Of a stretch of 64,000 bases of DNA, positions 35,385-44,400 are shown one piece after another (position 1 is the stretch's first letter; every line of letters begins with the position of its first letter). A model generated the notes under the pieces. The model ran no database searches, was not told where the DNA came from, and saw only the letters and a program-made list of their open reading frames with translations. Source of the stretch: Amycolatopsis saalfeldensis. GTDB taxonomy: Bacteria; Actinomycetota; Actinomycetes; Mycobacteriales; Pseudonocardiaceae. Made by a program: the position numbers and the translations under genes. The stretch covers positions 248,001 through 312,000 of the forward strand of contig NZ_FOEF01000008.1 in assembly GCF_900110575.1 (NCBI RefSeq). Reading direction: 5' to 3'.

Positions 35385-35981
35385 ATGAGCACGAACCCAG
35401 CCACCACCGAGGAAGCCGAGGAAGAGGTGACCCCCTCGGTCGCTGCCCCGTCCCATCGGGCGCTGCCGGGGTCGCCGCGTATCTGGCTGTACGGCGCCGG
35501 CGCCTTCGCGCTCGCCGCGCTGGTGGTGGCGGTCGTGTTCGGCATCATGTGGTTGTCGGCGTCCTCGGGCGACAACGCCGCGCTGGCGAAGTCGCGTGAC
35601 GACGTGGTCGAGCAGGGCACCAAGGCGGTGAAGGCCTACACCGAGGTCGACTACACCCACCTCGACGACTACTTCGCCAACCAGAAGGCCGTGTCGAACG
35701 CCGACATGGCCAAGCAGATCGACGCGGCCCGCCCCAACTACTCGAAGGCGCTGACCGACCAGAAGGTGAAGGTCAGCACCACCGTCCAGGACATCGCCGT
35801 CGAGGAACTCGACGACCACGAGGGCAAGGCGAGCTTCCTGGCCGCGATCACCACGATGAACAGCGCGGGCGGGCAGACCGCTTCGAAGGCCATCCGCCTC
35901 GAGGTCTCGATGGTCCGCGTCGGAAGCGACTGGAAGCTGTCCGGCATCGACAACGTCCCCCTCGTCGCCGCCGGCCAGTAG
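35385..35981 (+). CDS. Mce-associated membrane protein
   Basis: 198 aa. An acidic, Thr/Glu-rich cytoplasmic start, one membrane helix (GAGAFALAALVVAVVFGIMWLS) and an exported NTF2-like domain (VKAYTEVDYTHLDDYF... VSMVRVGSDWKLSGIDNVP). This matches the Mam proteins found at the 3' end of mce operons, which stabilise or tether the Mce complex. It starts 36 bp after mceF, in the same operon. Confidence 0.85.
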   Translation: MSTNPATTEEAEEEVTPSVAAPSHRALPGSPRIWLYGAGAFALAALVVAVVFGIMWLSASSGDNAALAKSRDDVVEQGTKAVKAYTEVDYTHLDDYFANQKAVSNADMAKQIDAARPNYSKALTDQKVKVSTTVQDIAVEELDDHEGKASFLAAITTMNSAGGQTASKAIRLEVSMVRVGSDWKLSGIDNVPLVAAGQ

Positions 35982-36005
35982 CTCCACCCAGAACGGAGTC
36001 CCGTA

Positions 36006-37064
36006 GTGCCCCCCTCTCGCCGCCAGCCGCCCCGCAGCAGCACCCCGCCGGCCCGCCGGCCGAAGGTGGCCGGGCTGCGCAAGCCGCCGAACGCGGACCC
36101 GGCACCAGAGCCCGTCGAGCCGGCGCCTTCGGTTTCGCCGGCGCCTTCGAAGCCCCGGCCGCGTCCGGTGCCGCGGCCCGGCCCGCTGACCAGCTCGGTC
36201 CCGTCGGCGGCCGAAACCACGCAGGAGATCCGGCTTCCCGGCGGCATCAGCCGGGCGAAGCCGGTCACCGAGGCTGAGTCCGTCGAGGCTGAAGCCCCGG
36301 CCGAGGTCGACGCGCTCACCGGCGAGGAGGTCAAGGAGGACTCGTCTGACGCCGCCGACGCTGATGCTCCGGCCCGGCCTCGCCGCAAGCGCCGCGACGA
36401 GGGCACGTCGAAGCCCGTCGACCTGGACGAGGCGGAGGCCGAGGCTCCTGGCTACGCGTACGCCCGCGTCCCGGCGCCGCATCCGGACCGCCGGATCGGC
36501 CAGACGCTGACCATCGGCCTGGTGATCGTCGGCCTGGTGCTCGCGGGCTTGGCGGTGTTCTTCAAGCTGCAGTACGACACCGCCGAGGGCGCCACGAGCA
36601 ACACCGCGCTGCTGGACGTGGCGAAGACCGCGCAGGTCAAGGACCAGGTCTCGCAGGCGACCGAGTCCCTGTTCTCCTACGACTTCAACAACATCAAGAA
36701 GACCGAGGACGCCGCCAACAACCTGCTGGCGAACAACGACGTCAAGGCGAAGTACAACTCGCTGATGGGCGAGGTGAAGCGCCTGGCGCCGCAGCAGAAG
36801 ATGGTGGTGACCTGCAAGGTCACCCGCAGCGCCGTGATCATGCTCGACGGCGACCGCGCGCGCGTCATGGTGTTCGTCGACCAGACCTCCACCCGCGCCG
36901 ACACCAAGCAGACCACCGCCGGCAGCGCCCAACTCCACGTCGACGCCCAGCTCCAGGGCAACACGTGGAAGATCACGGACCTGGACACGTACAAGGCCCC
37001 CCCGGCGCCTTCCGGCCAGGCTCCGGCTTCGTCGGCTCCGGCCTCGCCGCCGCCTTCGAAGTAG
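36006..37064 (+). CDS. Mce-associated membrane protein with long disordered head
   Basis: 352 aa from GTG. The first 165 residues are Pro/Ala/Glu-rich and probably disordered. They precede one membrane helix (TLTIGLVIVGLVLAGLAVFFKL) and an exported domain similar to that of the preceding gene (SLFSYDFNNIKKTEDAANNLL... VFVDQTSTRADTK... WKITDLDTYKAPP). A Pro/Ser-rich tail ends the protein. It is the second Mam-type protein of the operon. A strong hairpin lies 11 nt after its stop. Confidence 0.85.
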   Translation: MPPSRRQPPRSSTPPARRPKVAGLRKPPNADPAPEPVEPAPSVSPAPSKPRPRPVPRPGPLTSSVPSAAETTQEIRLPGGISRAKPVTEAESVEAEAPAEVDALTGEEVKEDSSDAADADAPARPRRKRRDEGTSKPVDLDEAEAEAPGYAYARVPAPHPDRRIGQTLTIGLVIVGLVLAGLAVFFKLQYDTAEGATSNTALLDVAKTAQVKDQVSQATESLFSYDFNNIKKTEDAANNLLANNDVKAKYNSLMGEVKRLAPQQKMVVTCKVTRSAVIMLDGDRARVMVFVDQTSTRADTKQTTAGSAQLHVDAQLQGNTWKITDLDTYKAPPAPSGQAPASSAPASPPPSK

Positions 37065-37074
37065 GTCTTCTTCG

Positions 37075-37112
37075 CTGATGCCCCGCCCTGGGATTTTCCG
37101 GCGGGGCATCAG
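37075..37112 (+). terminator. Hairpin closing the mce operon
   Basis: CTGATGCCCCGCC (37075-37087), 12-nt loop, GGCGGGGCATCAG (37100-37112): a perfect 13-bp stem without a U-tract. It marks the end of the 11.6-kb mce transcription unit. Confidence 0.75.
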
Positions 37113-37212
37113 TCGTAAGAGCGCGATGCCGTCTTTGCGGGCCAGCCAGAGCACGTCCAGCTGACGGTCGTCGCGATGCCCAGCTCGATGACCTCCGGCG
37201 ACCAAGCTTTGC

Positions 37213-37461
37213 TCAGAGGGCGCGGAGCTTCTGTCTGGCGGTACAGGCCCGCGCCCGCAACGCTTCCTCCTGCCGAGCACGGTCGTCCGCTGAAGTACCC
37301 GGCGGCACGAAGTACTCGTCGATGTGGAAGAACAACTCGTCGATGACACCGAAGGCGGGGTCGCCGTGAATGACCTCGTCGTCCTTGACCATGCGCAGGT
37401 ATTCGGCCTCGAACTGTTCGGCGTCGATCTCCCGGCCGACGAACCGGTCGATCAATCCCAC
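37213..37461 (-). CDS. Colicin-immunity-like protein
   Basis: 82 aa from GTG (VGLIDRFVGREIDAEQFEAEYL). The pattern of an initial RFVGREIDAEQFE helix followed by FGVIDELFFHIDEYFVPP is typical of the family of small immunity proteins that pair with colicin-D/E5-like tRNase domains. It starts 13 nt after the stop of the upstream toxin gene, the usual toxin-then-immunity order. It looks intact although the toxin does not. Function inferred from family pattern and position. Confidence 0.7.
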   Translation of the reverse strand: MGLIDRFVGREIDAEQFEAEYLRMVKDDEVIHGDPAFGVIDELFFHIDEYFVPPGTSADDRARQEEALRARACTARQKLRAL

Positions 37462-37474
37462 GTAGCCGACCAGA

Positions 37475-38281
37475 TCACTTCGAGTTTCCAGCCTTGGTGT
37501 TCGCTGGATCCTCCGCGAATTTCTTCAACGCGTCCTCGTACGCCTTGGCGGCGGCATTGCTCCAATTCTGGTCAACGCCGAAGTCTTTCGCGTGCTTGAA
37601 GTGGCTTTGCAGCTGACTCTTGGGGTAGTTCGGCTCTGGCAGACCCCGATCCGCCACCTCATCGCTGATCTTGGTGGCGTCGGCGCCCTCGATGTCCGGG
37701 TTCGGGGTGTTGCTCATCGCCGCCTGCATGGCCGGTCCGACGCCCTGGGTGATGGTGATCGCGCCGCCGGCCACCACCAGGATGGTCTCGGCAGCGGCAG
37801 CGGCAGCGGCAGCGGCAGCGGCAGCGGCAGCGGCAGCGGCAGCGGCAGCGGCGGCGACTTCGGCGAGGGCTTCGATCACGCCGACGAGCAGGGCGTCCAA
37901 ACCACCGTCGGTCACGATGCTGCCGACAGCCAGCAGCACGCCCAGCGCGCCGAGACCGTCGATCACCGACTTGATCTTGTCGCGGATTTTCTCCTGGGTG
38001 TCGGTGTTCCACACCCGAAAGCCGACCAGGCTGTCCGCCAGCTGGTCGAGTACGACTGGCAGCTCGGCCAGGATCGACTGCGGCCCGGCGGCTCGCTGCC
38101 AGAAGTCCTCCAGCGCGGTGACGTCGTCGGAAGTGTTGTTGCCGGTCAGGCTCAGCAGTTCGGTGTGCAGATTCCGCACGAGTTCCCGAATCGCACCGGC
38201 CGCGTTGCGGCAGGCCGCGGCCGCGTCCGAAGGCACGATCTTCACCGGCGTGACCGGGCCGCCGTCGGGTCCTCGGCCCAT
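37475..38281 (-). CDS. Type-VII-secreted toxin with colicin-D-like C-terminus, apparently truncated
   Basis: 268 aa. The N-terminal helical region (about 1-110, with DFWQ near residue 59) resembles WXG100/LXG-type secretion domains, followed by a hydrophobic stretch and about 22 consecutive Ala (143-164) encoded by a hexanucleotide repeat. The C-terminus YPKSQLQSHFKHAKDFGV matches the start of the colicin D tRNase domain, including the catalytic-type His (about 230) in FKHA. The frame then stops at AEDPANTKAGNSK, before most of the domain. A QGWKL motif typical of the domain end lies in another frame directly downstream, so the catalytic part seems internally deleted. Its start overlaps the WXG100 gene stop by 1 nt. 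Confidence 0.7.
   Translation of the reverse strand: MGRGPDGGPVTPVKIVPSDAAAACRNAAGAIRELVRNLHTELLSLTGNNTSDDVTALEDFWQRAAGPQSILAELPVVLDQLADSLVGFRVWNTDTQEKIRDKIKSVIDGLGALGVLLAVGSIVTDGGLDALLVGVIEALAEVAAAAAAAAAAAAAAAAAAAAAAETILVVAGGAITITQGVGPAMQAAMSNTPNPDIEGADATKISDEVADRGLPEPNYPKSQLQSHFKHAKDFGVDQNWSNAAAKAYEDALKKFAEDPANTKAGNSK
37790..37849. repeat. (GGCAGC)10 hexanucleotide tract
   Basis: Ten perfect tandem copies of GGCAGC. Read on the coding minus strand they give alternating GCT and GCC codons, hence 20 Ala in the toxin. Unit changes of 6 bp keep the frame, so length variation between strains would alter linker length without killing the gene. Confidence 0.97.
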
Positions 38282-38487
38282 CAGCCGCGCCAGATGGTGA
38301 CGTTGGTCCGCACTGCCTCGGCGTGGTTGTCGTGCGCGTTGGTCACGACGTCGCGGATCCAGTGGAGGCGGTCACGCAGATCGCGCGCGGCTGAGGACCA
38401 TTCCGTGGCTGCTTCGTGGAACGCGTCGTGCGCGTCGCCAGTCCAGGTCGCGCCGAGATCGGTGACCACCTTGTCGACCTCGTCCAC
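38281..38487 (-). CDS. WXG100-like protein, 5' end uncertain
   Basis: 68 aa if started at the GTG 38487. The W-x-G motif (TWTG) lies between two helices, and AWHEA-like DAHDAFHEAATEWSSAARDL follows, as in ESAT-6/WXG100 secretion partners. Homology-like helical sequence continues upstream in frame (RADSITDHIDATTERVDE), but no ATG, GTG or TTG precedes it for more than 40 codons, and the GTG has its only purine-rich stretch directly abutting it. The gene has probably lost its true start. It would be the secretion partner or chaperone of the toxin that follows. Confidence 0.55.
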   Translation of the reverse strand: MDEVDKVVTDLGATWTGDAHDAFHEAATEWSSAARDLRDRLHWIRDVVTNAHDNHAEAVRTNVTIWRG

Positions 38488-38608
38488 CCTTTCGGTGGTG
38501 GCGTCGATGTGGTCGGTGATCGAGTCGGCCCGCGCCGAGAGTAACCGTGTGCGGCTTCGGTGAACGCCTTTCCGTGAAGTGTCCGCGAAGCCGCCTATGC
38601 CCGTTTTC

Positions 38609-39190
38609 TCAGCAGACCGACCGCAAAGCCGTCCGCAAAGCGTTGCGGTGCAAGGCGTCCAGCCGGTCGATCACGATCGCCGACAGCTGGGCCTCCGCGA
38701 CCTCCACGCGGCAGCCGATGCCCGGGTGTCGGACCCCGTCGGTGGCGACGAGCTGGGCCAGCAGGGAGGTGGTCAGCTGGTCGAGTTCCGCGCGGATCAC
38801 GTTCAGGTCCGGGCGGGTGGTGGGGGCCTGGTCCGGGTGCCTGGTCCAGCGGTCGAACAGGCCGCGCTGGACGACCTTGCTCGCGGCGATCTGGTCCTCG
38901 AAGAAGGCCGCCGTGCGGTCCGGGTCGATGCCGAGGGTGGCGGCCTTCGCGCGGACCTCGGCCAGCTCCTGCTGTTCGCGCACCGGGTCGTCGATGGGCT
39001 TGCCGGTGCCGAACTTGGCCGCCGCGACCTGGTCGCTCACCTGCAGCCGCTGGACCACCAGGTCGGTCAGCGGGCCCAGCCGGCCGGCGGCGTCGGGTGC
39101 GGCCATGGCCTGAGTGCCTCCGATGGTGAGTGCTGCCAGAACCACCGCGATGGTCACGGCGAACCGCCGCGCGGACCTCGACACGGACAT
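38609..39190 (-). CDS. Secreted chorismate mutase (AroQ-gamma type)
   Basis: 193 aa from the ATG at 39190, preceded by AAGGGAAA. It has a Sec signal peptide (VTIAVVLAALTIGGTQAMAAP). The all-helical domain has LVVQRLQVSDQVAAAKFGTGKPIDDPVREQQEL, VFFEDQI-like AAFFEDQIAASKVVQ, and the paired Cys near the C-terminus, as in the exported M. tuberculosis enzyme Rv1885c. It converts chorismate to prephenate outside the cytoplasm; the reason for export is unknown. The gene is read away from the ADP-ribosylglycohydrolase. Confidence 0.88.
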   Translation of the reverse strand: MSVSRSARRFAVTIAVVLAALTIGGTQAMAAPDAAGRLGPLTDLVVQRLQVSDQVAAAKFGTGKPIDDPVREQQELAEVRAKAATLGIDPDRTAAFFEDQIAASKVVQRGLFDRWTRHPDQAPTTRPDLNVIRAELDQLTTSLLAQLVATDGVRHPGIGCRVEVAEAQLSAIVIDRLDALHRNALRTALRSVC

Positions 39191-39337
39191 GGGTCTTTCC
39201 CTTCGACGCGCGACACCGGGATCGCGGGCGATCTTACCGGCGGTCGCGGCGCGGGGCCCGCGATTCCCGCCGGGTGGACGCGATTCCTGCCCGAACTCCA
39301 CAGTGGACTCGCGCCGCGTCCCGGCTAGGTTGGGGCG

Positions 39338-40198
39338 GTGACTGATCAGCAAGCGTTCGCGAGCCTCCGTGGGCTCGCCGTCGGCGACGCGTTCGGGGCG
39401 CAGATCCTGCTGCCGGGGGACCATCCCGACGTCGTCGGACGGCAGTTGCCCGCCCCGCCGTGGCGATGGACGGACGACACCGAGATGGCGTGCTCCATCT
39501 TCGCGGTGCTGCGGCGCGAAGGTCACCTCGACCAGGGCGCGCTCGCGGCGTCCTTCGCCACCCACCACGATCCGGACCGCGGATACGGCTCCGGCGTCGC
39601 GCGTCTGGTGCAGGACATCCGCGCGGGGCAGCCGTGGCCGGAGCTGGCCGCGACGGCGTTCGGCGGCAACGGTTCGTGGGGCAACGGCGCCGCGATGCGA
39701 GTGGCCCCGCTGGGCGCCTGGTACGGCGCGGACTTGCCGCGAGTGCTGCGCGAGGCCGAGCAGTCGGCCGTGGTGACCCACGCGCACTTCGAAGGCGTGG
39801 CGGGTGCGATAGCGGTCGCGGCGGCTGCGGCGCTGCGGGCCGTCCAGCCGACACTCGGTGGCCCGGACCTGCTGTCCTCGGTGATCCCGTTCGTCCCGCC
39901 AGGCCGCGTCCGTGACGGCCTGACGACAGCGTTGGACCTCCGGCACGCCGACCCCGCCGACGCCGCGAGCGCGCTCGGCACCGGCCGCGAGATCGCGGCG
40001 CACGACACCGTCCCGTTGGCGCTCTGGATCGCCGCCCGCCACTCCGCCGCGTACGTCGAGGCGATGTGGCTGGTCGCCCGGCTCGCCGAGGACGTCGACA
40101 CCGTGGCGGCCATCGCGGGCGGCGTGCTGGCCGCCGGCGCCCACGAGATCCCGCCGGAATGGCTCCAGGCAACGGAACCCCTGCCCGACTGGCTTTGA
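39338..40198 (+). CDS. ADP-ribosylglycohydrolase family protein
   Basis: 286 aa from GTG. Typical motifs of the DraG/ARH fold are present: GLAVGDAFGA at the start, WTDDTEMA with the Mg-binding Thr-Asp-Asp, GNGAAMRVAPLG, HAHFEGVAGAIAVA and EDVDTVAAIAGGVLAA with the second metal-binding Asp pair. It probably removes ADP-ribose from protein or small molecules in the cytosol. No ADP-ribosyltransferase is seen nearby. Confidence 0.9.
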   Translation: MTDQQAFASLRGLAVGDAFGAQILLPGDHPDVVGRQLPAPPWRWTDDTEMACSIFAVLRREGHLDQGALAASFATHHDPDRGYGSGVARLVQDIRAGQPWPELAATAFGGNGSWGNGAAMRVAPLGAWYGADLPRVLREAEQSAVVTHAHFEGVAGAIAVAAAAALRAVQPTLGGPDLLSSVIPFVPPGRVRDGLTTALDLRHADPADAASALGTGREIAAHDTVPLALWIAARHSAAYVEAMWLVARLAEDVDTVAAIAGGVLAAGAHEIPPEWLQATEPLPDWL

Positions 40199-40215
40199 CC
40201 GTGTCCGGGACGTGG

Positions 40216-40941
40216 CTACAGGTCCATCCCGGCCTCGACCAGATGAATGCTGTCCACGGTCACCCGGTGCTGCTGCGCCCAGCCGCCGACCACGCGGTTC
40301 CAGCTCGTCACCGACAGTTCGCGGCCGGTCAGCTCGATGCTGAACCCGCCGTACTGGCCGGGGATCGGGAACCACAGGCGTGGGCGCGTCAGCTCGGTCA
40401 GCGGGCCCAGCTGCGGCAGCCGCAGCCGGTGGCGCACGACGAGTTCCGCGGAGCGGCCCCGGATCAGGAGGTGGAGCTGCGCGCTGAGGCCGTCCAGGAC
40501 GTCGTCCGGCACCTCGCGGCGCGGGGACGGCGCCAGCAAGCCCGCGGTCTCCTCGTGGCCGCGCTCCGCGGCGACGTCCGCGGCGCGCTGGCCGTACAGC
40601 CCGGTCCGCAGCGTTCGCCACGCGCCGCGGTCCAGCAGCTCATGGACGACGTCGCGAGGAGCGCCGTGCCAGGCCGCCTGGTGCAACGGCGAGCAACCCC
40701 GGCGGCTGCCCAGTCGCGACGCGTTGACCAGGTGCGGAGCCGTCTCCAGGGTGGTGAGCACCGTCGTCCAGTCGGCGGCCGAGGCGGCGTCGGCGAGCTG
40801 ATCGCGCACGGCCAGGTCGCGCGGGTCGTGCCCGTCCCGGCTCGTCACGCCGTCCCACTCGGTCTGCTCCACAGGGTCAGCGGGGTCCACGAAGCGACCG
40901 TAGCCCGGCTGCCCGGTGGCCGGGGGCGTGACGGGGAACAC
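40216..40941 (-). CDS. Ankyrin-repeat protein
   Basis: 241 aa. Two ankyrin-like repeats are visible in the middle: GCSPLHQAAWHGAPRDVVHELLDRGA and GQRAADVAAERGHEETAGLL. The C-terminal part (LWFPIPGQYGGFSIELTGRELSVTSWNRVVGG) is a conserved-looking beta-rich unit found in actinobacterial ankyrin proteins of unknown role. The start at 40941 gives a poorly structured N-terminus; a GTG about 17 codons in is an alternative. It is convergent with the ADP-ribosylglycohydrolase. Confidence 0.75.
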   Translation of the reverse strand: MFPVTPPATGQPGYGRFVDPADPVEQTEWDGVTSRDGHDPRDLAVRDQLADAASAADWTTVLTTLETAPHLVNASRLGSRRGCSPLHQAAWHGAPRDVVHELLDRGAWRTLRTGLYGQRAADVAAERGHEETAGLLAPSPRREVPDDVLDGLSAQLHLLIRGRSAELVVRHRLRLPQLGPLTELTRPRLWFPIPGQYGGFSIELTGRELSVTSWNRVVGGWAQQHRVTVDSIHLVEAGMDL

Positions 40942-41403
40942 CGCTCAAGGGCCCGATACCGGCTGCCCGAAACGGCCGCCGCGGCCCGATCCCGCAGGTA
41001 CCCGGGGGTAACCGGGATGATCATCCCGGTTGTCACCCTCCGCACCCCCTGTTCAACGCTGCGCCAACCGGCGGGACCCCCGTGTGGCATCTTGACTCTC
41101 GCGCGCCGTGGGTTCAGGCTTACTGCCAACGGCGACAGCCGGGGAACGCGAACCTTGCGGGAGGGGCGCGAAACCGGGTAAGCCGGAGGCATTGCTGGGA
41201 GCGTTGCGCAGCAGGCTGGGCCCCATCGGGAGCGCCCCCTGGACAGACCGCGACGCTCGGGCTAGACTGGCTCTTTGCGCTGCCCTCTTTCAGGCTGCCC
41301 GGAGCCGGTAGTTAGAGTAGTGGGCACACGGCACCCTTGACAGTCCGCGACAGCTGTTGCCATCGCGGCTGCTCACCGCTCATTGTCCCCGGAAGGACGC
41401 ATC
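40942..41403 (+). other. rpoB upstream region and leader
   Basis: 462 bp with no supported gene. It holds the rpoB promoter candidate (41240-41268) and about 130 nt of untranslated leader ending in the GGAAGGA ribosome-binding site. Confidence 0.6.
41240..41268 (+). promoter_or_regulatory. Candidate rpoB promoter
   Basis: TGGACA (41240-41245), exactly 17 nt, TAGACT (41263-41268): a close match to the housekeeping sigma consensus with ideal spacing. Start site would be near 41275. Confidence 0.65.
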
Positions 41404-44400
41404 TTGGCAGTCTCTCCCGCGAACCAGGCCACTGCTGCGACCACCTCGGCTGTATCTCGCTCGGAGTCCACAGGTATCCCCGGCGCACCCAAGCGAGTCT
41501 CTTTCGCAAAGATTCGCGAGCCTCTGAACACCCCCAACCTGCTGGACGTGCAGCTTCAGTCGTTCCAGTGGTTCACCGGAGCCGAGGCGTGGTTCGAGCG
41601 CCGCGTCAACGAAGGTGAAGAGAACCCGGTCGGCGGTTTGGAGGAGGTCCTCAACGAGATCTCCCCGATCGAGGACTTCTCCGGTTCCATGTCGCTGTCC
41701 TTCTCCGCCCCGCGCTTCGACGAGGTCAAGGCCTCGATCGAGGAGTGCAAGGACAAGGACATGACCTACGCGGCCCCGCTGTTCGTCACGGCGGAGTTCG
41801 TCAACAACAACACCGGCGAGATCAAGAGCCAGACGGTCTTCCTCGGCGACTTCCCGGTGATGACGGACAAGGGCACGTTCATCATCAACGGCACCGAGCG
41901 GGTCGTCGTGTCCCAGCTGGTGCGTTCTCCGGGCGTGTACTTCGACAGCAGTGTCGACAAGACGACCGACAAGGACGTCTTCAGCGTGCGCGTGATCCCG
42001 AGCCGCGGCGCGTGGCTCGAGTTCGACGTCGACAAGCGCGACACCGTCGGCGTCCGCATCGACCGCAAGCGCCGCCAGCCGGTCACCGTGCTGCTGAAGG
42101 CGCTCGGCTGGACCACCGAGGCGATCCGCGAGCGCTTCTCGTTCTCCGAGACGCTGCTCGCCACCCTCGAGAAGGACCACACGGCCGGCACCGACGAGGC
42201 GCTGCTCGACATCTACCGCAAGCTGCGCCCGGGCGAGCCCCCCACCAAGGAGAGCGCGCAGACGCTGCTGGAGAACCTGTTCTTCAAGCCGAAGCGCTAC
42301 GACCTGGCCAAGGTCGGCCGGTACAAGGTCAACAAGAAGCTCGGCCTGACCACCCCGTACGACACGGGCACGCTGACCGAGGAAGACATCGTCAGCGCCA
42401 TCGAGTACCTGGTCCGGCTGCACGCCGGCGAGGACAAGATGACCAGCGTGAACGACGTCGAGGTGCCGGTCGAGACCGACGACATCGACCACTTCGGCAA
42501 CCGTCGCCTGCGCACGGTGGGCGAGCTGATCCAGAACCAGATCCGGGTCGGCCTCTCCCGCACCGAGCGCGTGGTGCGCGAGCGCATGACCACGCAGGAC
42601 GTCGAGGCGATCACGCCGCAGACCCTGATCAACATCCGCCCGATCGGCGCGGCGATCAAGGAGTTCTTCGGCACCTCGCAGCTGTCGCAGTTCATGGACC
42701 AGAACAACCCGCTGTCGGGCCTGACGCACAAGCGGCGTCTGTCGGCCCTCGGCCCCGGTGGTCTGTCCCGTGAGCGCGCCGGCATGGAGGTCCGTGACGT
42801 CCACCCGTCGCACTACGGCCGCATGTGCCCGATCGAGACGCCGGAAGGCCCGAACATCGGCCTGATCGGCTCGCTCTGCTCGTACGCGCGGGTCAACCCG
42901 TTCGGCTTCATCGAGACGCCGTACCGCAAGGTCGTCGAGGGCCAGGTCACCGACCAGGTCGACTACCTGACCGCGGACGAAGAGGACCGCTTCGTCAAGG
43001 CGCAGGCCAACGCGCCGCTGACCGAGGACAGCCACTTCGTCGAGAGCAAGGTCCTGGGCCGTCGCAAGGGCGGCGAGGTCGAGCTGATCGACCCGCTCGA
43101 CATCGACTACATGGACGTCTCGCCGCGGCAGATGGTCTCGGTCGCGACGGCGATGATCCCGTTCCTCGAGCACGACGACGCGAACCGCGCGCTGATGGGC
43201 GCGAACATGCAGCGCCAGGCGGTGCCGCTGCTGCGCAACCAGGCGCCGTACGTGGGCACCGGGGTGGAGCTGCGCGCCGCGGTCGACGCCGGTGACGTGC
43301 TCGTCGCCGAGCAGGCCGGCGTGGTCGAGGAGCTGTCCGCGGACATCATCACGATCATGCACGACGACGGCACGCGGAAGAGCTACGGACTGTACAAGTT
43401 CCGCCGCTCCAACCACGGCACCTGCTTCAACCACCGCCCGATCGTCAACGAGGGCGACCGGGTCGAGCAGGGGCAGGTCATCGCCGACGGCCCGTCCACC
43501 GAGAACGGTGAGATGGCGCTGGGCAAGAACCTGCTCGTGGCGGTCATGCCGTGGGAGGGCCACAACTACGAGGACGCGATCATCCTCTCCGAGCGCCTGG
43601 TGCAGGACGACGTGCTCACGTCGATCCACATCGAGGAGCACGAGATCGACGCCCGCGACACCAAGCTGGGCGCCGAGGAGATCACCCGGGACATCCCGAA
43701 CGTCTCCGAGGAGGTGCTCGCCGACCTCGACGAGCGCGGCATCATCCGGATCGGTGCCGAGGTCCGCGACGGCGACATCCTGGTCGGCAAGGTCACGCCC
43801 AAGGGCGAGACGGAGCTGACCCCGGAAGAGCGCCTGCTCCGCGCGATCTTCGGGGAGAAGGCCCGCGAAGTCCGCGACACCTCGCTGAAGGTGCCGCACG
43901 GCGAGACCGGCAAGGTCATCGGCATCCGCGTGTTCTCGCGCGAGGACGACGACGAGCTGCCCCCGGGCGTCAACGAGCTGGTCCGCGTCTACGTGGCCCA
44001 GAAGCGCAAGATCCAGCCGGGCGACAAGCTCGCCGGCCGGCACGGGAACAAGGGTGTCATCGGCAAGATCCTGCCGGTCGAGGACATGCCGTTCATGGAG
44101 GACGGCACCCCGGTCGACATCATCCTGAACACCCACGGTGTGCCGCGACGGATGAACATCGGCCAGATCCTCGAGCTGCACCTGGGCTGGCTGGCCTCGC
44201 AGGGCTGGACGATCGAGGGCGACCCGAGCTGGGCCGCGAACCTCAACGAGGAGCTCTACGACGTCGCGCCGAACACGAACACCGCCACCCCGGTGTTCGA
44301 CGGCGCGAAGGAGGAGGAGCTGACCGGGCTGCTCGGCTCGACCAAGCCGAACCGCGACGGCGAGCGCATGGTCAAGGAGAACGGCAAGGCCACGCTGCTC

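Noticed and set aside
37113..37212. Possible transposase remnant between the mce operon and the immunity gene
   Set aside because: Short minus-strand frames there show no transposase motif and no inverted repeats.
37790..37849. The GGCAGC tract read on the plus strand as a Gly-Ser repeat protein
   Set aside because: The plus-strand frame has no start signal and is antisense to the toxin gene, whose frame has the family-like ends.
42667..42744. Rifamycin-resistant RpoB as in rifamycin producers
   Set aside because: All classical resistance positions carry the sensitive residues.
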